A stretch of 60,357 nt of DNA from NCBI GenBank assembly GCA_002347645.1, contig DDYF01000017.1:1-60357 (forward strand). Reading direction: 5' to 3'. This DNA comes from Thermoleophilia bacterium UBA2241 (GTDB taxonomy: Bacteria > Actinomycetota > Thermoleophilia > UBA2241). Below the pieces are notes generated by a model. The model saw nothing but the letters and a program-made list of their open reading frames with translations. It had not been told where the DNA came from and did no database searches. This document shows, piece by piece, positions 19,336-27,343 of this stretch. The position numbers and the translations under genes were made by a program. Each line of letters starts with the position of its first letter. Positions within the stretch are counted from its first letter, which is position 1.

Positions 19336-21609
19336 GTGAGAGCGGATGAGACTTCTGCACCGACACACACGAGAGGCGCACGCGCCAGCAAAGTCACGCT
19401 CTTCGTCGTCGTCCTCGTTGCCGTGTCGATGCTCGCAACGGCCGCCGCGTTCGCCTTCGACGGCGCCCGCGACGGCTACCAGCTGGTCACGCAGTGCGGT
19501 ATCTGTCACGACGTCGACACTCCCCTGCCCGGCACGCCGATGGTCCTTCCCGAGTGGGCAGAGACGGCGCACGCGCACATCGGCGACTACACGGCCTTCG
19601 AGGCCAACCAGTACCCGATCCGTCGGGGGCCCAGTTGCGCCGGTTGCCACTCGAGCAACTACGACCCGACCAAGGCCGTTCCGCAGGACGACGGGGTCGC
19701 CATCACGCACTACCCCTTCGTTTCGACGGCGGGTGACGACGCCTTCTCGGAGCCGTACATCGGCTGCTCGGCGTGCCACTACAACACGACCACCGCGCAC
19801 GCGGGGCCGTTCGGCGAGCTGGCCGACGCCGAGATCTGCGGGCAGTGTCACAATCGCTACTCGAGCAACGACACCAGCTATCAGTCGCCGGCGTCCGTGC
19901 CGAGCGGCATCGTTCCCGCCGCCCTCAACCCGAGCTACCCGGTCGGCTACAACCCGTTCACCACGGCCTTGGCCGACGTGATCCAGACGTCGTCTCCCAC
20001 GACGCCTCTGGGCGGCGGCTGGTGGTCCGGGGGGCAGAGCAGCAAGGCGCATGGCGAGGGGGCGCTCCAGTATGCGGAGTGGGTCCAGGGTGGCCACAGT
20101 GAGGCGCTCGTCGGCCTGAGGGCATTGGGACTCCCGGACTTCGTCGCGGCGAGCTGCATGGAGTGCCACTCCACCGACTACCGCATCCTGGAGGAGGCGG
20201 GCGAGGACGTGCCGCTGCAGTCCGAGGCGCAGTACGGCATCACGTGCGTCGGCTGCCACACGCCGCACGGCGGCGACGAGACCCCAGCCACCTGGAACGA
20301 GGAGCGCAACGCACAGCTGCGCATGCCACAGGACGAGCTCTGCAGCAGTTGCCACAACGCGGAGCTTCCCGAGGGCCAGACCAGGTTCACCCCGGGTGAC
20401 GAGGTCCATCACCCGATGAACGAGGTCATGGAAGGCTACGGCGCGATCGGCGTCCCGCGCACGCCCAGCGTGCACAAGGACTCCTGCGTCGAGTGCCACA
20501 TGGTCCCCACCGGCTACGAGCACGACGGTGCGGCGGGCACCTCCGCGAACCACCGCTTCGCCATCATCTCCCCCGAGGAGGCGGCCTCCCAGACGACGAG
20601 CACCGCGCTGGGTGTGCAGAACATGCCGTACTCCTCGTGCAGCACCTGCCACGGCAGGAGTGGCGACCCGCTGGCAACGTATCTCCAGGGTACGATCGAG
20701 AATCGTCAGACGTACATCGGGGAGCAGATCGAGGCCATCTGGGCCGAGCTCGACGCCGCCGCCGCACGCATGGGCTACGCGGACGTCGACGAGGCGCACG
20801 GCGACCTCGCCGACAAGGGCCAGGCCACGTGGAGCGACAGCGAGCTGGCCTTCATGAGTGCCTTCACGAACGTGGAGATCGTCGAGCAGGAAGGCAGCTT
20901 CGGCATCCACAACTGGGCGTACTCGAACGCCATCGTGAACAAGGCGATGGAGCAGGCCACGTCGGTCAAGGCGTCCGTCGACGAGGTGACCATCACGTCG
21001 CCGAAGGCGACGGTGCCGTACGCGGTCGGCCGGCTTGTCTTCGGCCAGTCGACGACCATCTCGGGCACGATCGTCCTGCCCGACGGCGCCGACACGTCGT
21101 CGCTCATCGGGGGCCAGGTGAAGCTCTGGTTCCAGGCGACCGGCGAGACAACCTATCAGCCCATCCAGCAGGTGTTCTTGAGCGGTCTCTCGTACGACGC
21201 TTACTCGTTCAAGGTCACCCCGGCGCGCAGCGGGCTCTACATGGCCCAGTTCGTGGGCAACTCCACCTGGGACTCGGAGCTCTCGGGCGGCTATATCGGC
21301 CTCGACGTGGCGTACCGCGTCAAGCTGCAGCGGGCGAAGACCTACGTCGCGCTGAACAGCAGAGTGAAGTTCCGCGGCTCGGTCGGCCCGGTCGATTTCG
21401 CCCCCGGCACCAAGGCCCAGGTCCAGCGCAAGAAGGGCAGCGGTGCCTGGAGGAACTGGACCAAGGTCGGGGTCGGTGCGAACGGCCAGTTCTCGCTCAC
21501 CCGCAAGATGACGGCGACCGGCACCTACCGGTTCCGCGTGACCTTCAGAGCCGACACCGACAACCTCAAGGGAACGAGCAACACGGTCCGCATCGTCGTC
21601 CGACGGTAG
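19336..21609 (+). CDS. Secreted nine-haem cytochrome c with Ig-like C-terminal domains
   Basis: A 757-residue exported electron-transfer protein. A signal peptide (about 20-43) ends near AAAFA. Nine CxxCH haem-c sites follow, in order CGICH, CAGCH, CSACH, CGQCH, CMECH, CVGCH, CSSCH, CVECH and CSTCH. The part around CVECHMVPTGYEHDG with a conserved HRFAI resembles the nitrite-reductase/c552 superfamily, but no CxxCK active-site haem is seen, so enzymatic activity is not supported. Residues after about 540 form beta-rich Ig-like repeats (VTITSPKATVPYAVGRLVFG, VKFRGSVGP, YRFRVTF), possibly for surface contact. GTG 19336 follows AGGGGAGGTGATTCA. It ends in TAG and is followed by a 15-bp hairpin. 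Confidence 0.92.
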   Translation: MRADETSAPTHTRGARASKVTLFVVVLVAVSMLATAAAFAFDGARDGYQLVTQCGICHDVDTPLPGTPMVLPEWAETAHAHIGDYTAFEANQYPIRRGPSCAGCHSSNYDPTKAVPQDDGVAITHYPFVSTAGDDAFSEPYIGCSACHYNTTTAHAGPFGELADAEICGQCHNRYSSNDTSYQSPASVPSGIVPAALNPSYPVGYNPFTTALADVIQTSSPTTPLGGGWWSGGQSSKAHGEGALQYAEWVQGGHSEALVGLRALGLPDFVAASCMECHSTDYRILEEAGEDVPLQSEAQYGITCVGCHTPHGGDETPATWNEERNAQLRMPQDELCSSCHNAELPEGQTRFTPGDEVHHPMNEVMEGYGAIGVPRTPSVHKDSCVECHMVPTGYEHDGAAGTSANHRFAIISPEEAASQTTSTALGVQNMPYSSCSTCHGRSGDPLATYLQGTIENRQTYIGEQIEAIWAELDAAAARMGYADVDEAHGDLADKGQATWSDSELAFMSAFTNVEIVEQEGSFGIHNWAYSNAIVNKAMEQATSVKASVDEVTITSPKATVPYAVGRLVFGQSTTISGTIVLPDGADTSSLIGGQVKLWFQATGETTYQPIQQVFLSGLSYDAYSFKVTPARSGLYMAQFVGNSTWDSELSGGYIGLDVAYRVKLQRAKTYVALNSRVKFRGSVGPVDFAPGTKAQVQRKKGSGAWRNWTKVGVGANGQFSLTRKMTATGTYRFRVTFRADTDNLKGTSNTVRIVVRR

Positions 21610-21655
21610 CGGCGGCGCGACCACGACATGCCGCTCCTGTAGCGAGGACCGGCGA

Positions 21656-21693
21656 GCGCGAGGGGCGGCCACGTGCGGGGCCGCCCCTCGCGC
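21656..21693 (+). terminator. Perfect 15-bp hairpin after the cytochrome gene
   Basis: The arms 21656-21670 and 21679-21693 are fully complementary around an 8-nt loop, with core GAGGGGCGGCC. No T-run follows. The rest of the gap 21610-22148 holds three TGCCGAA copies (21818, 21830, 21850), a CACTG-GA-CAGTG palindrome at 21969-21980 and a possible 52-codon frame, but no recognised gene. Confidence 0.65.
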
Positions 21694-22148
21694 AGGGTGC
21701 CCAAAGCCGCGGATGGCTTGGACGACTCGGCGACGTGCCCGTGGTGTCGCGCACGGATGCACCAGTTGATAGGCTTGGCCCGACGGATTCGCGCGATGCT
21801 TTGAAGGCGTCAGCCTTTGCCGAATCGGCTGCCGAAACGGCCAATATGTTGCCGAACCCTACACACTCCGTGGTGCGACCTGTAGACTACTCGCGCGCGC
21901 GACGCGCGCGGCCATGGATATCGCCGACTCGCGCCCGCCCTCGCTGGCCGGGACGCGTCGGCGCTCGACACTGGACAGTGGAGGAAGGTGATATCCCGAC
22001 GACCCAGCGCCAGTGACGCGCAGCGCAGTACCCCTCTCACGTGCTCAAGCCGTCTCGACGTGGAGCGGGAGTGTCCGAAAGTGAAGTCCCTGGACGGCGG
22101 CCACCTGCACGACGGCCCCGCCACGGCCCGACAAGGAGTGGACTGAAA

Positions 22149-23528
22149 ATGGCAGAGTGCGTACCTAACCGCAAGCGCATCGCGGAACTCATGGTGAAGG
22201 AAGAGAAGAGGCTCCAAGACTCGACGCCGAAGTCCCACGCGCTCTACCAGCGCGCCATCAAGTCGATGCCGATGGGCGTGGCCTCTTCGTATCAGGCCCG
22301 CGACCCGTACCCCGTGTACTTCACCGAAGGCCACGGTCCGCACATCTGGACGGTCGACGGACAGGAGCTCGTCGACTTCCACAACGGGTTCGGCTGCATG
22401 GTACAGGGCCACGGCAACCCGATCATCGTCGAGGCCATCACGAAGCGCGCCCCGCTCGGCACGCAGTTCGCCCTGCCGACCGAAGACTCCATCGCCATGG
22501 CCGAGAACCTCAGGGGCGCGTTCAAGCTGCCCAAGTGGCGCTTCGTCAATTCGGGCTCCGAGGCCACGATGGACGCCATCCGCGTGGCCCGCGCCTTCAC
22601 CGGCCGCGAGCCCATCGTCAAGATGTTCGGCTCGTACCACGGCCATCACGACTACGTCATGGTCAGCATCGGCGCCCTCGACTACGGCAAGATCGGCCCG
22701 CGCGACAACTACGCGTCGCTCAGCTACGGCGCCGGCATCCCGCAGAGCTCGATCGACCTCACTATCCCGGTACCGTTCAACGACCTCGAGAACATGACCA
22801 AGCGCATCGAGCGCATGGTCGAAGAGGGCAATCCGCCGGCCTGCGTGATCATGGAAGCCGCCATGATGAACCTCGGCGTCGTGCTGCCCGAGCCGGGCTT
22901 CCTCGAAGGCGTCCGCGAGCTCACCAAGAAGCACGGCATCGTCCTGATCTTCGACGACGTCAAGGTCGGCATCTGCACCGCCCGCGGCGGTTCGGTCGAG
23001 CGCTTCGGCGTCATCCCCGACATGGTCACCCTGGGCAAGGCCCTCGCCGGCGGCACGCCGGCCGGCGCCATCGGCGGGTCCGACGAGGTCATGGCGGTCG
23101 TCAACGACGGCACCGTCTTCCAGGTCGGCACCTATAGCGGCAACCCGCTGGGCATGGCGGCGGCGCGCGCCAGCTTCGAGAAGGTCATGACCGACGACGC
23201 CTACGCGCACCTCAACCATCTGAACGACAGGCTCATCGCCGGATGCGACGCTGTCTGCGCGAAATACGACTTCCCCGGCTACACCGTCGGCATCTCGTCC
23301 AAGGGCTGCGTCAACTTCGCCCTCGACAAGATCACCGACTACGAGTCGTTCATCAAGACCCAGGACCACGAGCTCGTCGCCCTGGCATGGCTCTACAACT
23401 TCAACCGCGGCATCATCATCGCCCCCGGCCGCGAGGAGGAGTGGACGCTGTCCATCGCCCACACCGACGCCGACATCGACCTCTACATCTCGGCGTTCGA
23501 GGACCTCGTGCGCGACGTGACCGCCTGA
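22149..23528 (+). CDS. Class III aminotransferase, glutamate-1-semialdehyde aminomutase-like
   Basis: A 459-residue PLP enzyme of fold type I. Motifs include VNSGSEATMDAIRVARAFTG, the histidine-rich SYHGHHDY, the cofactor Asp in LIFDDVKVG, and the PLP lysine in VTLGKALAGGTPAG. It resembles glutamate-1-semialdehyde aminomutase and related aspartate aminotransferase family proteins, but FDDVKVG differs from the usual FDEVMTGFR, so haem synthesis should not be assumed. ATG 22149 follows AAGGAGTGG. It stands alone between two strong hairpins sharing the same core, one after the cytochrome and one after itself. Confidence 0.85.
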   Translation: MAECVPNRKRIAELMVKEEKRLQDSTPKSHALYQRAIKSMPMGVASSYQARDPYPVYFTEGHGPHIWTVDGQELVDFHNGFGCMVQGHGNPIIVEAITKRAPLGTQFALPTEDSIAMAENLRGAFKLPKWRFVNSGSEATMDAIRVARAFTGREPIVKMFGSYHGHHDYVMVSIGALDYGKIGPRDNYASLSYGAGIPQSSIDLTIPVPFNDLENMTKRIERMVEEGNPPACVIMEAAMMNLGVVLPEPGFLEGVRELTKKHGIVLIFDDVKVGICTARGGSVERFGVIPDMVTLGKALAGGTPAGAIGGSDEVMAVVNDGTVFQVGTYSGNPLGMAAARASFEKVMTDDAYAHLNHLNDRLIAGCDAVCAKYDFPGYTVGISSKGCVNFALDKITDYESFIKTQDHELVALAWLYNFNRGIIIAPGREEEWTLSIAHTDADIDLYISAFEDLVRDVTA

Positions 23529-23577
23529 CGCAGAGTGACACGACACGCCGGGGCGCGCGAGCGCCTGCGGCGCGCGA

Positions 23578-23619
23578 GAACGACGAGGGGCGGCCCGCAA
23601 GGGCCGCCCCTCGTCGTTC
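23578..23619. terminator. Perfect 19-bp hairpin with GCAA loop
   Basis: The arms 23578-23596 and 23601-23619 are fully complementary and closed by a GCAA (GNRA) tetraloop. The core GAGGGGCGGCC is shared with the hairpin at 21656. It lies between two convergent genes and can serve both. Confidence 0.75.
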
Positions 23620-23703
23620 TGATCCTGCCGGCCGCGTCTCCATGGCGGGGCGACGCCTTCGCCGTTTGGCGATACCGCCTCGAGCGCCGCCGCCCGCCTC
23701 CTC

Positions 23704-24516
23704 CTACGCCTGACCGGCGAGCCCGTCGAGCAGCGCGCTCACCTCCGCCCACACGCTGTCACGATGCGCGCGGAGCTCCTCGTCGGCCTCGGCCCTGGTC
23801 TGCTTCTCGGCCTGGACGAGCACCACGCCGGCCTCGGCGAGCATGCCGAGGATGCTCACCACGGTGATCTCGTCGAGCGCCGCGTCGACGGCGATCTCGC
23901 GCACGGTCCGGTGGTCGTCGACCTGCGCGAGCACGTAGAACTCGTCGCGCCCCATGATCATGGAGTGGCGGGGCAGGCTCTCGTAGTCGCGGTTCCGAAC
24001 GAGGACGGTGTGTGCCTGGCCCAGCACCTCGATGGCCGAGCAGTAGTCGCCGCCGAGCGAGGAGATGTCGACGAGGACGGCGTGCGTGTCGATGGTGATG
24101 AAGTCCACGGGCTTCGCCGACCGGTCGACGACGAACACGAACGTGCCCGACGCCTCGACCTTGGCGGCGACGAGCGTGTTCGCCACCTGCCGCGACACCA
24201 CGTCGCGCAGGTGGCCCTCGTCGAGATACCCGGCCTCCACGAGCAGGGTCCCGAGGGGCCGCGGCCTGCGCTCCTGGACCTCGAGCACCTCGTTCAGCTG
24301 CGCCTCGCTGACGAGCGACCTCTTGAGCAGCTGGCTGCCGAGGACGGTGCCGGTGAACACGCGCGTGGAGTCTCGGGTCTCGGCGATGCGGCCGGCGACG
24401 AAGTGGACGTCTATCTGGCGGTTGGGGCACTCGATGTGCAACGTTCCCGAGCGCTTCGCGTTGCCCAGCATCTGCAGGATCTCGACGACGCTGAAGGTGT
24501 CAAGCGTGCCCTGCAT
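23704..24516 (-). CDS. DUF4388 (PatA-like N-terminal) domain protein
   Basis: A 270-residue soluble protein beginning MQGTLDTFSVVEILQMLGN, then SGTLHIE and the hydrophobic FVAGRIAETRD: the DUF4388 pattern found in PatA-type gliding and response-regulator proteins. The middle (TLLVEAGYLDEGHLRDVV) is a second typical DUF4388-associated segment, and the C-terminal third is helical and charged. Function is unknown. ATG 24516 is chosen since homology begins here; ATG 24546 would extend over the divergent gene's start. It ends in TAG. Confidence 0.8.
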   Translation of the reverse strand: MQGTLDTFSVVEILQMLGNAKRSGTLHIECPNRQIDVHFVAGRIAETRDSTRVFTGTVLGSQLLKRSLVSEAQLNEVLEVQERRPRPLGTLLVEAGYLDEGHLRDVVSRQVANTLVAAKVEASGTFVFVVDRSAKPVDFITIDTHAVLVDISSLGGDYCSAIEVLGQAHTVLVRNRDYESLPRHSMIMGRDEFYVLAQVDDHRTVREIAVDAALDEITVVSILGMLAEAGVVLVQAEKQTRAEADEELRAHRDSVWAEVSALLDGLAGQA

Positions 24517-24530
24517 GAGTGGCCGAAGTG

Positions 24531-24536
24531 TATACT
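24531..24536 (+). promoter_or_regulatory. TATACT -10 element eight bases before a start codon
   Basis: TATACT lies at 24531-24536 and the ATG of the PHP gene at 24545. With normal spacing, transcription would begin at or beside the start codon, giving a leaderless mRNA. There is no ribosome site before the ATG, which agrees. Confidence 0.45.
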
Positions 24537-24544
24537 CGCCCCGC

Positions 24545-25198
24545 ATGAACGTCGACCTGCACACGCACACGTACCCCTCGTCGACGTGCTCCCAGATCTC
24601 GTACCGCGACTACATCGCCTGGTGCGTCACCCACGAGGTCGAGGCCATCGCCCTCACCAATCACGGCGACGTCTCGGACAATCGCCACCTCGAGGCCGCC
24701 CTCGCCGCCGAGGGCGTCGTGCTCATCCACGGCGTCGAGGTCTCCACGATGATCGGCGATCTCGTGGTGTTCTCGCCCGACCTCGACTACCTCTCCGGGT
24801 TCCGCGACATCCAGGAGGCGCCACAGCCGGGCTCGGTCCCGGCGGACGCCGCCGTCGTCTGGGTGCATCCCGGGGCCGGCGGGGGTCGCAGCGGCTCACC
24901 GTACTACCCCGGGCTCGAGCGCCTCGCCGCGCCCATCGTCGACGGTGTGGAGGTCTTCAACGGCTCGTGGCTCGACGCGCGGTGCGTGCGGGCCGCCGAA
25001 CAGATCGCCGACCAGCTCGGCCTCGCCCGCACCGGCGGGAGCGACGCCCACGCGCCGGACGACCTCATGGCCTGCTATACGGAGTTCCCGGGAGCCGTGC
25101 GTTCCACCGCCGACGTCGTCGAGGGCCTCAAGGCGCGCACGACGATCCCGTGGCGCACGAAGACGACGTCGCGCCGGCGGCGCTTCGGGCTCTTCTGA
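24545..25198 (+). CDS. PHP-domain phosphoesterase
   Basis: A 217-residue PHP-fold protein with metal-site residues in VDLHTHTYPSS, LTNHGD, HGVEVST, VHPGAG, VEVFNGS and TGGSDAHAP. PHP proteins hydrolyse phosphoesters, often small nucleotide or sugar phosphates; substrate is unknown here. The start is at the very 5' end of the predicted transcript. The yjbQ-like gene begins 9 bp downstream, so the two form an operon. Confidence 0.88.
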   Translation: MNVDLHTHTYPSSTCSQISYRDYIAWCVTHEVEAIALTNHGDVSDNRHLEAALAAEGVVLIHGVEVSTMIGDLVVFSPDLDYLSGFRDIQEAPQPGSVPADAAVVWVHPGAGGGRSGSPYYPGLERLAAPIVDGVEVFNGSWLDARCVRAAEQIADQLGLARTGGSDAHAPDDLMACYTEFPGAVRSTADVVEGLKARTTIPWRTKTTSRRRRFGLF

Positions 25199-25207
25199 GG
25201 ACGAAGC

Positions 25208-25621
25208 GTGCCGGCCCTGCTGACCATCGCGTTGCAGACGCCCCGCCGGGTCGCCTTCGTCGACATCACGACCGAGGTCGAGCGCGCCCGCCGCGAGCTT
25301 CCGCTCGCCGAGGGCGCGCTGCTGGTCTACGTCCCGCACACGACCGCCGGAGTGACCATCAATGAGAACGCGGACCCCTCGGTGCGGGCCGACATCGAGA
25401 TGACGCTCGACCGCATGGTGCCCGGCGACCTCCCGTACACCCATCGCGAGGGCAACGCCGACGCGCACGTCAAGGCGAGCCTGATGGGCGCGAGCGTGAC
25501 GGTCCCGGTGGCGGGCGGCAGACTGCTCCTCGGCACCTGGCAGGGCGTGTACTTCGCGGAGTTCGACGGGCCGCGTCGGCGACAAGTCGTCGTGGTCGCC
25601 CTGCCCGCGCGCACGGACTGA
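25208..25621 (+). CDS. YjbQ / UPF0047 family protein
   Basis: A 137-residue protein of the YjbQ family with the hallmark VYVPHTTAGVTINENADPSV, then GNADAHVKASLMG and LGTWQGVYFAEFDGPR. Members have weak thiamine-phosphate-synthase activity in vitro, and the true role is not settled. The GTG start lies 9 bp after the PHP gene. Confidence 0.92.
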   Translation: MPALLTIALQTPRRVAFVDITTEVERARRELPLAEGALLVYVPHTTAGVTINENADPSVRADIEMTLDRMVPGDLPYTHREGNADAHVKASLMGASVTVPVAGGRLLLGTWQGVYFAEFDGPRRRQVVVVALPARTD

Positions 25622-25675
25622 CGCGGCCGCCGGCGCCGCCGGCGCGGCCCCGAGAGCGCTCGCCCTTGAGTCCGG

Positions 25676-27172
25676 TCAGCGGCCCAGCGTGCGCTCGATG
25701 TGGTGCCGGATCTGGTCGGTGCCGAGGATGCCGCCATCGTTCTTGAGCAGCAGTTGCTCGGCGGTGAACTTCTGCCCCAGCGACCACAGGCGCTTGATCC
25801 ACCCTCCGGCCTCGGGATCGGTGAACCAGTCCCAGCCGAAGCGGTCTTGCAGCATCATGCGCAGCGCCCCTTCGAGCATCCAGGCGCGCAGGTAGCTCGC
25901 GACGTAGAGCCCGGCGTCGAGGTCGGCCAGGTAGCTCTCGGACGGCACCTGGATCATGAGGGCATCGCTGAGCCTCCGCTGGTAGACGCCGGCCATGGAG
26001 TCGAGAGCTCCCGGCTGCACGTGGAACTCCGTCTCGTAGGCGAGCTTGGCGGCGTACCGGCGCAGGTAGAAGAGGTCCGAGACCGTGGCGAAGCGGAGGT
26101 AATCGTCACACTCCGTGAACGCGAGGTGGCGCGCGAGCCACGCCCGGTTGAGGACGAGGTGGTCGAAGAGGAAGGCGAAGGCCTCGGTCACCGCGTTGTC
26201 GCCCAGGTGGCGGTACTCGAACGGGTGGTCGGCGGCGACGTGCGCGAAGTGCTCGGTGTGGCCGGCCTCATGCAACAGGGCGCCGTAGTCGTCCTGCCCT
26301 CCTCGCGGCAAGACCACGAGGTAGATCTCGTCAGGCACGCGGACCGGCGAGCAGAAGGCGCGCGGCGACTTCGTCTCGCGTACCTCGGTGTCGAGAGAGA
26401 TGTTCGTCTGTGCGCTGAGGTCGATGCCCATGTCGGCGAGCGTACGCTCAAGCGTCGGCACCAGGGCCTTCGCCGAGAAGACCTCGTCGTACGAAGGTGC
26501 CCGCCACAGGTACGGCAGGTCGGCGTAGCGAAGCTCGGCGAGCGGGATACCGAGCCGTTCGCGCGACAGACGGTCCATCGAGCGCTCGTAGAGGCCGGCG
26601 GTGTCGTGCAGGAAGGCCTCGACCCGGGCGCGCAGCGCGAGGTAGTCGATGCCCTTGACCTCACCGAAGAGGTCGAGGTAGTGCGCGCGCCCGAGTCCGC
26701 GGGCGAGGTCGTGGCAGGTGCGCCACTGCCGGTCGAGCAGCGGGTTGAGGTGCTCGACGGTGGCCGCGAGACGCGCCGCGTCGATGCGCTCGCGGCGCGC
26801 CCGGTCGGCCTCGTTGGCGAGGACCACGGGCGCGGCGCGGAAGCCGATCTCCTCGCCGTCGACGGTGATGGTCATCTGGCTCTCGGTGTTGGCGATGTCA
26901 TCGCTGAGATGTCGCGTCTCGGCGCCCATGTAGCCGTCCACCGCGAAGGCGAGCAGGTAGGCGATGCGGCGCCTCTCGTCGTCGCGCGCGTCGGCGTACA
27001 AGCCGTCGAGCGCGGTGACCGACGCCTCGGTGAACAGGTCGGGAGACCGCTCGTAGATGGGGGCCGTCTCGCAGACGGGCTTGAGGCCCGAGAAGTGCTG
27101 GTACATCTCGCGCTCTAGCGCTTCGAGGAACTGCTCGGCGTCGTGACGGTACTGCTGAAGGTCGAGGGGCAT
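25676..27172 (-). CDS. M3-like zinc metallopeptidase
   Basis: A 498-residue, largely helical, cytosolic protein with the zinc motif HEAGHTEHF and a downstream conserved Glu region (AVTEAFAFLFDHL), the layout of M3/M32-like oligopeptidases. The N-terminal half (about 1-250) is a helical lid-like domain with no family I can name. ATG 27172 is the start; a longer upstream frame is shadow of the divergent gene. It is convergent with yjbQ and divergent from the methyltransferase. Confidence 0.8.
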   Translation of the reverse strand: MPLDLQQYRHDAEQFLEALEREMYQHFSGLKPVCETAPIYERSPDLFTEASVTALDGLYADARDDERRRIAYLLAFAVDGYMGAETRHLSDDIANTESQMTITVDGEEIGFRAAPVVLANEADRARRERIDAARLAATVEHLNPLLDRQWRTCHDLARGLGRAHYLDLFGEVKGIDYLALRARVEAFLHDTAGLYERSMDRLSRERLGIPLAELRYADLPYLWRAPSYDEVFSAKALVPTLERTLADMGIDLSAQTNISLDTEVRETKSPRAFCSPVRVPDEIYLVVLPRGGQDDYGALLHEAGHTEHFAHVAADHPFEYRHLGDNAVTEAFAFLFDHLVLNRAWLARHLAFTECDDYLRFATVSDLFYLRRYAAKLAYETEFHVQPGALDSMAGVYQRRLSDALMIQVPSESYLADLDAGLYVASYLRAWMLEGALRMMLQDRFGWDWFTDPEAGGWIKRLWSLGQKFTAEQLLLKNDGGILGTDQIRHHIERTLGR

Positions 27173-27343
27173 CGACGGCGTCTCCTTGGTCGCGGTCCTC
27201 GTCGCCGCCGTTGGCGGCGCAGAGGCACTGTAGCAGATGCCACCGCGCGTCGGACCCCCGCCGCGCCGCTCACAGGGTGGACAATCGCGAGCGGCCGGTG
27301 GACGCGGTTCGCCACTGCGTCCCGACCGGGCTACACTGCCCCG

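Noticed and set aside
19336..21609. Calling the cytochrome a nitrite reductase (NrfA)
   Set aside because: There are nine CxxCH sites and no CxxCK site, and the length and tail differ. Only superfamily resemblance is supported.
24516..24570. Upstream starts of the DUF4388 gene (24546, 24570)
   Set aside because: They would overlap the divergent PHP gene start and its -10 element; family homology begins at 24516.
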